Assembly: GCA_023390215.1 (NCBI GenBank)
Contig: JAEWDG010000054.1
Location: 1-7,618, forward strand
DNA: 7,618 bases
Direction: 5' to 3'
Source of the DNA: Bacteroidota bacterium
GTDB taxonomy: Bacteria > Bacteroidota > Bacteroidia > Chitinophagales > Chitinophagaceae
In this document: in pieces, positions 1 to 6,347 of the stretch
Position numbering within the stretch: the stretch's first letter is position 1
How the letters are laid out: each line of letters starts with the position of its first letter
Position numbers and translations under genes: made by a program
Notes under the pieces: generated by a model
Seen by the model: the letters and a program-made list of their open reading frames with translations, nothing else
Told to the model about the DNA's origin: nothing
The model's database searches: none

Positions 1-543
1 GTGTATGCCAGATCCAAATACATGGGAGAACGCTTTGTATGCGAAAACGCAAAACGGTTTCTGGTATGCCGGGCCGGCTGGATGATGGGCGGAGGTTATT
101 CGAAAGATAAAAAATTCATCAATAAACTGATGAAGCAACTTGTTGCCGGTAAAACAGAATTGTTTATTGTAAATGATAAGGACGGTACACCAACATTCAC
201 CATCGACTTCGCGAAAAATGTAAAATTGTTGCTGGAAAAGCAGTACTGGGGCTTATACAACCTGGTATGCAAAGGACAAACGAGCCGTTATGAGGTTGCA
301 GAAGAATTGCTGCGATTGCTGGGCATGCAGGATTCAGTGAAACTCACTGAAGTTTCCTCTGATTATTTCGCGAAAGAATATTTCGCTCAGCGTCCGCTTT
401 CAGAAAGACTCGTAAATAAAAAGCTGGATCTGCGGGGTATCAATATTATGCGCGACTGGAAAGTAGCGCTCAAAGACTACCTCGATATGTATTATAAAGA
501 TTTCGTAAAAGAAAATTTAAAACAGGCCTCACTAACTGCCTGA
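1..543 (+). CDS. RmlD-like NAD(P)-dependent nucleotide-sugar reductase, C-terminal part (5' truncated by window)
   Basis: This is the C-terminal 180 residues of an extended short-chain dehydrogenase/reductase of the dTDP-4-dehydrorhamnose reductase (RmlD) family, which reduces a 4-keto nucleotide sugar in the cytoplasm. The frame is open from the first base. The opening GTG is most likely an internal Val codon, because the next residues form the SDR catalytic YxxxK motif (Tyr2, Lys6), which sits near residue 130 in full-length RmlD proteins. Roughly 125 N-terminal residues, including the GxxGxxG cofactor loop, would therefore lie upstream. Other family signs are RAGWMMGGG (24-32), the GTPTFTIDFA stretch (62-71), and the C-terminal RPLSERLVNKKL (131-142) followed by a Trp-containing helix (DWKVALKDYL, 152-161). 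The stop is TGA at 541-543, and the GT4 gene starts 6 nt later. The reductase fold is clear. The exact substrate (dTDP-6-deoxy-4-ketohexose or another 4-keto sugar) is not, so no gene symbol is given. Confidence 0.85.
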   Translation: MYARSKYMGERFVCENAKRFLVCRAGWMMGGGYSKDKKFINKLMKQLVAGKTELFIVNDKDGTPTFTIDFAKNVKLLLEKQYWGLYNLVCKGQTSRYEVAEELLRLLGMQDSVKLTEVSSDYFAKEYFAQRPLSERLVNKKLDLRGINIMRDWKVALKDYLDMYYKDFVKENLKQASLTA

Positions 544-549
544 TATAAC

Positions 550-1683
550 ATGAGAATCGCGGCATTTGGATTCCGCTCACTTCCCTCTACCAATGGAAGC
601 GCCGGAGCGGATAAGTTCGTGGAAGAGTTGCTCCCCCGGCTGGCTGCCAAAGGGCATCAGGTACTCGCGTATAACCGCAGGTACAAAAACGCGTTTGTGG
701 AACATGATGAATATAAAGGGGTGAAAATAAAATCTTTCAGAACGGTAAACCGAAAAGGATTTGACACCCTTGTTCACTCCTTCAAATGCACCTGCGACAT
801 TATCTTCCGCAACCGCGCCGATATTGTACATATTCAAAACGGAGGTAATAGCATCTGGGCTTTCCCGCTGAGGTTATTTGGAAAAAAAGTTTTTGTGAGC
901 CAGGATGGAGTGGATTGGAAAAGGGATAAATGGCCCTGGTATGGAAAATTATACCTGAGATTCTCAGCGTATATTTCTGCGAAGGTGCCCAATATGGTGA
1001 TCTTCGATAACGTACTTGCAAGGTCTTTCTTCGAAAAAAAATTCAAAAAGAAATTCGAATTCATCCCTTTCGGAAGTGAAGTACCCAAAGTTGAAAATAA
1101 CCTGGAGATATTAAAAAAATTCGATCTTCAGCCTGGTGGCTACTATCTTTTTGTAGGAAGATTTATTCCGGATAAAGGACTGCATTACCTCCTGCCCGCT
1201 TTTAAAAATTCAAAAACAAAAAGAAAGCTGGTGCTGGTTGGCGGTTCACCCAACCCTTCGCCATACGAGCAGGAAATAAAGAACATGGCAAATGATCAGG
1301 TGGTCTTTCCCGGGTATGTGTATGGAGAAGATACCACGCGCCTCATGCTTAATTGTTATACTTATATTCAGCCGTCGGATGTAGAGGGGCTATCGCCAGT
1401 TGTACTTTCTGTTATGGGTTTAGGCATACCGATGATCGTAAGTGATATTGAAGAGAACATGTATGCTGTGGAGGATACCGCCACAACATTTAAGAAAGGT
1501 AATATTGAATCGCTCACAGAGAAAATAAATTTTGCCGAAGACAATTATGGCCGGATGCAGGAATTGGCAGTAATGGCAAAAACGCGTGCATTAAAAAATT
1601 TTAACTGGGACAAAGTAACAGACGATCATATAAGGGTTTTCAGCGGAGAGCGCCTTCCGGATGATCACCATCATGCGATATAG
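550..1683 (+). CDS. Glycosyltransferase family 4 with DUF1972-type N-terminal domain
   Basis: A 377-residue GT-B fold glycosyltransferase, predicted to transfer a sugar from a nucleotide donor to a growing lipid-linked glycan on the cytoplasmic side of the membrane. The N-terminal acceptor domain (about 1-178) opens with MRIAAFGFRSLPS and a Gly/Ala-rich loop (16-20), followed by FVEELLPRLAAKGHQV. It also carries VHIQNGGNS (93-101) and QDGVDWKRDKWPWYGK (118-133), a pattern typical of the DUF1972/rhamnosyltransferase-like GT4 subgroup. The C-terminal donor domain starts with YLFVGRFIPDKG (199-210), supplying the usual Arg204 and Lys209. Its nucleotide-sugar site is PSDVEGLSPVVLSVMGLG (275-292). 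In the usual E-x7-E motif, Glu279 is present but the second Glu position is Ser287. There is no signal peptide or membrane segment. The chosen ATG gives the expected family N-terminus, and no Shine-Dalgarno motif precedes it. It ends 2 nt before the membrane transferase gene. Donor and acceptor are unknown. Confidence 0.9.
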   Translation: MRIAAFGFRSLPSTNGSAGADKFVEELLPRLAAKGHQVLAYNRRYKNAFVEHDEYKGVKIKSFRTVNRKGFDTLVHSFKCTCDIIFRNRADIVHIQNGGNSIWAFPLRLFGKKVFVSQDGVDWKRDKWPWYGKLYLRFSAYISAKVPNMVIFDNVLARSFFEKKFKKKFEFIPFGSEVPKVENNLEILKKFDLQPGGYYLFVGRFIPDKGLHYLLPAFKNSKTKRKLVLVGGSPNPSPYEQEIKNMANDQVVFPGYVYGEDTTRLMLNCYTYIQPSDVEGLSPVVLSVMGLGIPMIVSDIEENMYAVEDTATTFKKGNIESLTEKINFAEDNYGRMQELAVMAKTRALKNFNWDKVTDDHIRVFSGERLPDDHHHAI

Positions 1684-1685
1684 AA

Positions 1686-3077
1686 ATGAACAGGCAATTT
1701 GAACGATATCTTCAGCTTACGCTCGTGATCCTTGATCTCGTGATACTGAACATTTCTTTCCTTTTCGCGGGGTTCATATTTTACAGGAAACTGGATCCGC
1801 AGTTCACTGACAACTATCTGCAATATCTCCTAGTATGTAACGTAGTGTGGCTTGTGCTTTCATTTTTTTTCCGGGTGTATATCACCAAGGTTATCCTGAA
1901 TTTCGAATATTTCACCAAGCGTACGATCCAGGTGTATATGGCCTGGATGATCATGATCCTGTTTTATCTTTTCTTCAGCAGGGAATTCAAGATTTCAAGG
2001 TTGTTCATCTTTTATACCCTTGCCAGTTTTGGTTTGGGCTTGATGATCAACCGGTTTTTGTATGTAGGCATAAAAAACTATTTCAGGAAAAGCCACAGCC
2101 TGATAAAAAAAGTGCTGATACTCGGTTATAATGATACCGCAAAGCAGCTCGCTAATTATTTTGAAGAAGATGGTATCAACACCCAATTGGTCGGGTTTAT
2201 CGAAGACAATAAAAACATACATGAACTTTCGCATTATCCGGTGCTCGGAAATATTTCCGACTCACTCGATGTTGCCCAGCAAATGGATGTTCAGGAAATC
2301 TTTTCAACCATCACTCCTGAACAGAATAAATTCATTTACGATCTGATGTATAAGGCGGAGAAAGCTTGTATCCGCTTTAAGATCGTTCCTAATCTCTCCG
2401 TGTTTATCACAAGGGAGGTTCACATAGAATATTTCAGAGACCTGCCGATCATGTCGCTCCGGCCTGAACCACTTGAAGATGTGGGTAATCGTCTTAAGAA
2501 AAGAATTCTCGATACGGGAATCAGTCTTTTTGTGATCATTTTTTTCCTTTCCTGGATGATTCCCTTATTCGCGCTGATCATTTTTGTTGAATCAGGAGAA
2601 TCCGTTTTTTTCCGGCAGTTAAGAACAGGAAGGAATAACAAACCTTTTTATTGCCTGAAGTTCAGAAGCATGCGTTCTAATAAAGACGCGGATAAGAAAC
2701 AGGCTACGCGGAATGATTCACGCATCACGCGCATTGGCAGGTTTATCCGCAAAACCAGTCTCGATGAATTTCCACAGTTTATCAATGTGCTCAAAGGGGA
2801 AATGAGTCTGGTTGGTCCCCGGCCACATATGTTGAAGCATACAGATGATTATTCAAAGATCGTTGATGAATATATGATCCGCCAGTTTTTGAAACCGGGG
2901 ATCACTGGTTGGGCACAGGTTCATGGATTTCGGGGTGAGATTACAAAACCGGAACAGATCAGGTTAAGGGTTGATAAAGACCTTTGGTATCTCGAAAACT
3001 GGAGCCTGTGGCTGGATATACGCATCCTTTTTATGACAGTATATTCCGTGATAAGAGGAGATAAAAACGCATTCTAG
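1686..3077 (+). CDS. Polyprenyl-phosphate sugar-1-phosphate transferase (WbaP/WcaJ-type initiating enzyme)
   Basis: A 463-residue integral membrane enzyme that would start repeat-unit synthesis by transferring a sugar-1-phosphate from a nucleotide sugar to undecaprenyl phosphate. Four hydrophobic segments lie at about 11-33, 45-65, 82-98 and 106-125. A Rossmann-like CoA-binding-type soluble domain follows (about 139-255, beginning [12 protein letters not shown]). The catalytic bacterial sugar transferase domain occupies about 268-460. It begins with [10 protein letters not shown] and a re-entrant hydrophobic helix (277-300, kinked at Pro293), then shows [11 protein letters not shown] (305-315), the KFRSMR signature (325-330), catalytic TSLDEFPQ (357-364, Asp360/Glu361), SLVGPRP (374-380) and [12 protein letters not shown] (403-414). 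Length and domain order match the undecaprenyl-phosphate glucose phosphotransferase family common in Bacteroidota. Glucose is only the default annotation; galactose or an N-acetylated or deoxy sugar is possible. The ATG lies 2 nt after the GT4 stop. A run of eight T (1863-1870) falls inside a Phe-rich membrane segment. Confidence 0.93.
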   Translation: MNRQFERYLQLTLVILDLVILNISFLFAGFIFYRKLDPQFTDNYLQYLLVCNVVWLVLSFFFRVYITKVILNFEYFTKRTIQVYMAWMIMILFYLFFSREFKISRLFIFYTLASFGLGLMINRFLYVGIKNYFRKSHSLIKKVLILGYNDTAKQLANYFEEDGINTQLVGFIEDNKNIHELSHYPVLGNISDSLDVAQQMDVQEIFSTITPEQNKFIYDLMYKAEKACIRFKIVPNLSVFITREVHIEYFRDLPIMSLRPEPLEDVGNRLKKRILDTGISLFVIIFFLSWMIPLFALIIFVESGESVFFRQLRTGRNNKPFYCLKFRSMRSNKDADKKQATRNDSRITRIGRFIRKTSLDEFPQFINVLKGEMSLVGPRPHMLKHTDDYSKIVDEYMIRQFLKPGITGWAQVHGFRGEITKPEQIRLRVDKDLWYLENWSLWLDIRILFMTVYSVIRGDKNAF

Positions 3078-3104
3078 AACGAGTTCTGCTTAAAAATTGA
3101 CATA

Positions 3105-4073
3105 ATGAAAGTATTAATCACCGGCGTAGCTGGTTTTATTGGATCCAACCTTGCAAAACGACTGCTTGAACGTAAACACACTGTGATCGGCGTCGATAAT
3201 TTGAATTATGGTTTCGAAAGAAACATAACCGAACTGCGTCAAAATCCCGCATTTGAATTCATCATGGGAGATATAGCGAATCCGCTTATACTTAAAGAAG
3301 TAAAAGCAGATATCATTGTACATCTTGCATCACAAAAAATACCGCGATATACAAATGCCTTGCGCACGCTGGAGGAAAATTATCTGATGCTGCGTAATGT
3401 GGTTCACAAATGCTTAATGGATGGATCCAAAATTCTTTTTGCATCTACATCAGATGTGTATGGAAAGAATCCGAACATTCCTTTTGCAGAAACCTCCGAC
3501 CTCGTAATGGGCCCTACTACAGTTAAGCGCTGGGCCTATGCGCTTTCCAAAATGTACGGTGAACAATATATCATCGCCAACCATGAGGAATATGGATTGA
3601 ATTATACCATTACCCGCTTCTTCGGGTCTTATGGTCCGCACCAGAACCTAACCTGGTGGGGTGGTCCTCAGTCCGTATTTATTGAGCGGGCTTTTAAGAA
3701 TCAGGTGATCGATATCCACGGTGACGGGATGCAAACAAGAACGTTTACTTATGTTGATGATACCGTGATGGCCCTGGTACATTGCATAGAGAACAGTAAA
3801 TCCGATAATGAGATTTTTAATACGGGGCCTAAATCAGACGCGGAAATAACCATTAAAGACCTGGCGATCCTGATCTGGCGGTTGATAAATGGCCCTGGTT
3901 CCGAACCCAGGCTGAATTATATTCCTTATTCCAATTTTGGAAACTATGAAGACGTAATGCGCAGAGTGCCGGATATTACAAAACTCTGTACCACCTTTGA
4001 CTTCGAGCCAGAGTGGGATCTCGAGCGCGGACTAACGGAAACGATTAAATGGCAAAAGCAGTTTATCGACTAA
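3105..4073 (+). CDS. NAD-dependent nucleotide-sugar epimerase/dehydratase (extended SDR)
   Basis: A 322-residue extended short-chain dehydrogenase/reductase acting on a nucleotide sugar in the cytoplasm. The N-terminal Rossmann fold shows GVAGFIGSNL (7-16; Gly7, Gly10, Gly13) and Asp31 after the second strand (GVDNLNYG), which favours NAD(H). The catalytic set is STSDVYG (114-120; Thr115, Asp117) plus YALSK (145-149; Tyr145, Lys149). The substrate domain contains RFFGSYGPHQNLTWWGGPQS (171-190) and IHGDGMQTRTFTYVDDT (204-220), the latter resembling UDP-glucuronate decarboxylase and ArnA-type enzymes. Those usually have Glu where this protein has Asp117, and the Trp-Trp-Gly-Gly loop is not typical of GalE, RmlB or UXS, so epimerase, dehydratase and decarboxylase all remain possible. 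The 27-nt spacer before this ATG is the longest between the first seven genes. The sequence just upstream is A-rich (TAAAAATTGACATA), with no GGAGG-like site. The next gene begins 1 nt after the TAA stop, so the two are probably translationally linked. Confidence 0.9.
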   Translation: MKVLITGVAGFIGSNLAKRLLERKHTVIGVDNLNYGFERNITELRQNPAFEFIMGDIANPLILKEVKADIIVHLASQKIPRYTNALRTLEENYLMLRNVVHKCLMDGSKILFASTSDVYGKNPNIPFAETSDLVMGPTTVKRWAYALSKMYGEQYIIANHEEYGLNYTITRFFGSYGPHQNLTWWGGPQSVFIERAFKNQVIDIHGDGMQTRTFTYVDDTVMALVHCIENSKSDNEIFNTGPKSDAEITIKDLAILIWRLINGPGSEPRLNYIPYSNFGNYEDVMRRVPDITKLCTTFDFEPEWDLERGLTETIKWQKQFID

Positions 4074-4074
4074 G

Positions 4075-5382
4075 ATGCAAAAGAAAAAATGGGGAATTGT
4101 TGGCGGGGGTATGATGGGAATGACCATCGCGCACCGGCTTTCACAACAGGGTCATGATGTGACAATTTACGAAGCCGCTCCGGAACTGGGCGGCCTTGCC
4201 AGTTCGTGGATGATGAATGATGTGGAATGGGATAAATTTTATCATGTGATCTTACTCTCTGATTTTTACACGAGAAACATACTGAAGGATATTGGCGTTG
4301 AGGATAAGATCAACTGGGTGGAGACCAAAACCGGTTTTTACATTCAGGGAAAACTTTACTCTATGTCGGATACGGTTGAATTTTTAAAATTTCCAACCTT
4401 AAACCTGATCGATAAATTCCGCCTGGGTCTTACTATAATCGCTGCTTCTAAAATAAAAGACTGGAAGAAACTCGAGAAAGTACCGGTTACTTCGTGGCTG
4501 AGAAAATGGTCAGGGAAGAATACCTATGAAAAGATATGGTTACCCTTATTACGCGCGAAACTGGGTGACAGTTACGAACGCACTTCCGCTGTTTTTATCT
4601 GGGCAACAATTCAAAGGTTATATGGAGCAAGGCGCAGCGGTTTGAAAAAAGAGATGTTTGGTTATGTTCGCGGCGGCTATCGCACCATAAATGATGCGTT
4701 CAAAAAAACACTTGAATCAGAACAAGTAAACATTTTCACCAATTACCGGGTGCAATCCGTAAATGAGCGTGGCGGGAAAGCATCGGTCGTTGGTGCGGAT
4801 GGAAGCGAAACTGTATTCGACGAAGTGATCGTTACAACACCGGGTTCACTCGCATCATCCATTATCCCTGGCTTAACTGCTGAAGAAAAAACGCGTTTAA
4901 AGAATATTGAATATCTGGGCGTAATCTGCGTGGCATTAATGCTGAAGCGCAGTATCAGTCCTTATTATATCACAAACATTACAGATACCCGCTTTCCATT
5001 TACGGGTGTAATTGAAATGACGGCACTGGTTGATCCTAAAGAGTTAAAAGGTAATCACCTGGTTTATTTGCCTAAATATGTAACCGCAGATGATAAACTG
5101 TTTGAACAATCGGATGATTATATCAGGGATTATTTTTTGAAGAATTTCCTGGAGATGTATCCTGAATTTTCAATGGAGGATGTAAGTTTTGCAGGAGTAG
5201 CAAGAGCCAGACATGTAATAACGGTAGCCGCTTTGAATTACTCGTCCAAATTGCCGTCCGTAAAAACTTCGCTGCCACATGTGCATATTATCAATACGGC
5301 GCATATCAAAGACGGAACCCTCAATGTAAATGAAACGATCCGCGTAGCAGAAACCAAACTAAAAGAAATTCTGAAGGCATGA
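4075..5382 (+). CDS. FAD-dependent oxidoreductase (amine oxidase / protoporphyrinogen oxidase-like fold)
   Basis: A 435-residue flavoprotein with the amine-oxidase fold. The N-terminal dinucleotide-binding motif is GIVGGGMMG (7-15; GxGxxG at Gly10, Gly12, Gly15), with Glu33 at the end of the second strand (VTIYEAA) positioned to bind the adenosine ribose. The flavin motif ELGGLASSW follows (37-45). Next come DKFYHVILLSD (53-63) and a helical middle region with KIWLPLLRAKLGDSYE (153-168). RGGYRTINDAF (199-209) precedes the second part of the FAD domain, where VIVTTPGSLASSI (251-263) is characteristic. The C-terminal INTAHIKDGTLNVNETIRVA (406-425) matches the region that closes over the isoalloxazine in this fold. 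There is no signal peptide or membrane helix, so the protein is probably cytoplasmic. Relatives occur in polysaccharide clusters, but to my knowledge their substrate is undefined. Sugar-nucleotide or lipid-linked sugar oxidation/reduction is inferred from context only. It starts 1 nt after the SDR gene and overlaps the deacetylase gene by ATGA. Confidence 0.88.
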   Translation: MQKKKWGIVGGGMMGMTIAHRLSQQGHDVTIYEAAPELGGLASSWMMNDVEWDKFYHVILLSDFYTRNILKDIGVEDKINWVETKTGFYIQGKLYSMSDTVEFLKFPTLNLIDKFRLGLTIIAASKIKDWKKLEKVPVTSWLRKWSGKNTYEKIWLPLLRAKLGDSYERTSAVFIWATIQRLYGARRSGLKKEMFGYVRGGYRTINDAFKKTLESEQVNIFTNYRVQSVNERGGKASVVGADGSETVFDEVIVTTPGSLASSIIPGLTAEEKTRLKNIEYLGVICVALMLKRSISPYYITNITDTRFPFTGVIEMTALVDPKELKGNHLVYLPKYVTADDKLFEQSDDYIRDYFLKNFLEMYPEFSMEDVSFAGVARARHVITVAALNYSSKLPSVKTSLPHVHIINTAHIKDGTLNVNETIRVAETKLKEILKA

Positions 5383-6347
5383 AAAAAAAATTGATGGCAA
5401 GTATATCGTTGGATCTCGACGATAAATGGTCATACATGAAAGTGCATGGGGATGCTGGCTGGGAAAATTTTCCATCTTATCTCGACCTTGTAATTCCCAT
5501 TGTGCTGGATGAACTCGAAGCGCTGAATATAAAAATCACTTTTTTCATTGTGGGTCAGGATGCTGCTATTGAAAAAAACCATTCTGTATTACGCTCAATA
5601 GTTGAACGCGGTCATGAAGTTGCCAACCATTCTTTTCATCACGAATCCTGGTTGAAGACGTATTCGAAGGAGAAAATTGAGTATGAAATTGAGATAGCTG
5701 AAGAAGCGATTCTGAAAGCAACCGGCAAGAGACCAAACATGTTCCGCGGGCCAGGTTTTAGCTGGAGCAATGATTTACTGGAGGTGCTGGAAAAAAGAAA
5801 TTATATTTTCGACGCATCTTTACTGCCCACCTACCTTTCGCCGCTGATGCGCAAATACTATTTCGCGAAATCCAATTTATCAAAAGAAGAAAAAGAAAGC
5901 AGGAAAGAACTATTCGGATCTTTTAGTGAGAGTTTTTATCCTCTAAAGCCATTTACATGGCAATTTGGGAATAATAAATCCATCACTGAAATACCGGTAA
6001 CTACGATGCCGGTTTTCAAAATTCCCTTCCATCAGAGTTACCTGATCTATCTGAGCGCAGTTTCAGACCTGGCAATGAAAGCATACCTTTCATCAGCGAT
6101 AGCGATGTGCAGGTTAACCGGTACACAGCCCAGTTACCTTCTGCATCCCCTGGATTTTATCGGAAGCGACGAATGTCCGGAACTCCGTTTTTTCCCCGGT
6201 ATGAATGTTCAGAGAGAAAAAAAATTGGAGATCTTCAGAACGGCGATGAAGATGATGCAGAAACATTTCGAGTTGTTGCCAATGGCTGAATTTGCGAGCC
6301 GCTTACCTAAAGATAAAAAGCTCATTAAAACACCTGTACAAAAATGA
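5379..6347 (+). CDS. NodB-type polysaccharide deacetylase, no signal peptide
   Basis: A 322-residue carbohydrate esterase family 4-like (NodB homology) protein, predicted to remove N- or O-acetyl groups from a sugar using a divalent metal. Motif 1 is SLDLDD (10-15; Asp14/Asp15 in the usual DD positions). Motif 2 is NHSFHH (83-88; H-S-x-x-H with His84 and His88 as metal ligands). Motif 3 is FRGPGFSW (122-129; Arg123, Pro125). Motif 4 is FDAS (144-147), and motif 5 is LLHPLDF (254-260; His256). Thus the expected catalytic and metal residues are all present. An extra segment (about 150-210) separates motifs 4 and 5. The N-terminus runs directly into the catalytic strand, with no secretion signal or membrane anchor, so the enzyme should act inside the cell. 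Its ATG overlaps the preceding TGA (ATGA), and nine A residues follow (5382-5390). Met6 (5394) is a possible alternative start that loses no motif. The substrate is unknown; a nucleotide sugar or lipid-linked intermediate is plausible. Confidence 0.9.
   Translation: MKKKLMASISLDLDDKWSYMKVHGDAGWENFPSYLDLVIPIVLDELEALNIKITFFIVGQDAAIEKNHSVLRSIVERGHEVANHSFHHESWLKTYSKEKIEYEIEIAEEAILKATGKRPNMFRGPGFSWSNDLLEVLEKRNYIFDASLLPTYLSPLMRKYYFAKSNLSKEEKESRKELFGSFSESFYPLKPFTWQFGNNKSITEIPVTTMPVFKIPFHQSYLIYLSAVSDLAMKAYLSSAIAMCRLTGTQPSYLLHPLDFIGSDECPELRFFPGMNVQREKKLEIFRTAMKMMQKHFELLPMAEFASRLPKDKKLIKTPVQK

Noticed and set aside
544..549. TATAAC between the first two genes resembling a -10 box
   Set aside because: It directly abuts the ATG, leaving no room for a transcription start and leader.
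1033..1062. Lysine-rich patch (residues 163-168) in the GT4 protein as a membrane-binding element
   Set aside because: It lies in the usual variable loop just before the IPFG strand, where charged residues are common; there is too little to claim a specific membrane contact.
577..1088. Several antisense open frames (minus strand) under the GT4 gene
   Set aside because: They lie wholly inside a well-supported gene, have low-complexity or odd composition and show no recognisable motif; they are shadows of the coding strand.
1663..1680. Three consecutive His codons at the GT4 C-terminus, like a tag
   Set aside because: Only three His occur, in a natural-looking tail followed directly by the next gene; there is no sign of vector sequence.
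3076..3087. Inverted repeat AGAAC-GA-GTTCT at the end of the membrane transferase gene
   Set aside because: The two-base spacing leaves no stable loop unless the stem is shortened to 4 bp, and there is no T-run after it; it is not a credible terminator.
3097..3102. TTGACA, identical to the sigma-70 -35 consensus, just before the SDR gene
   Set aside because: It sits 2 nt from the ATG, so a matching -10 would fall inside the gene, and Bacteroidota do not use this consensus.
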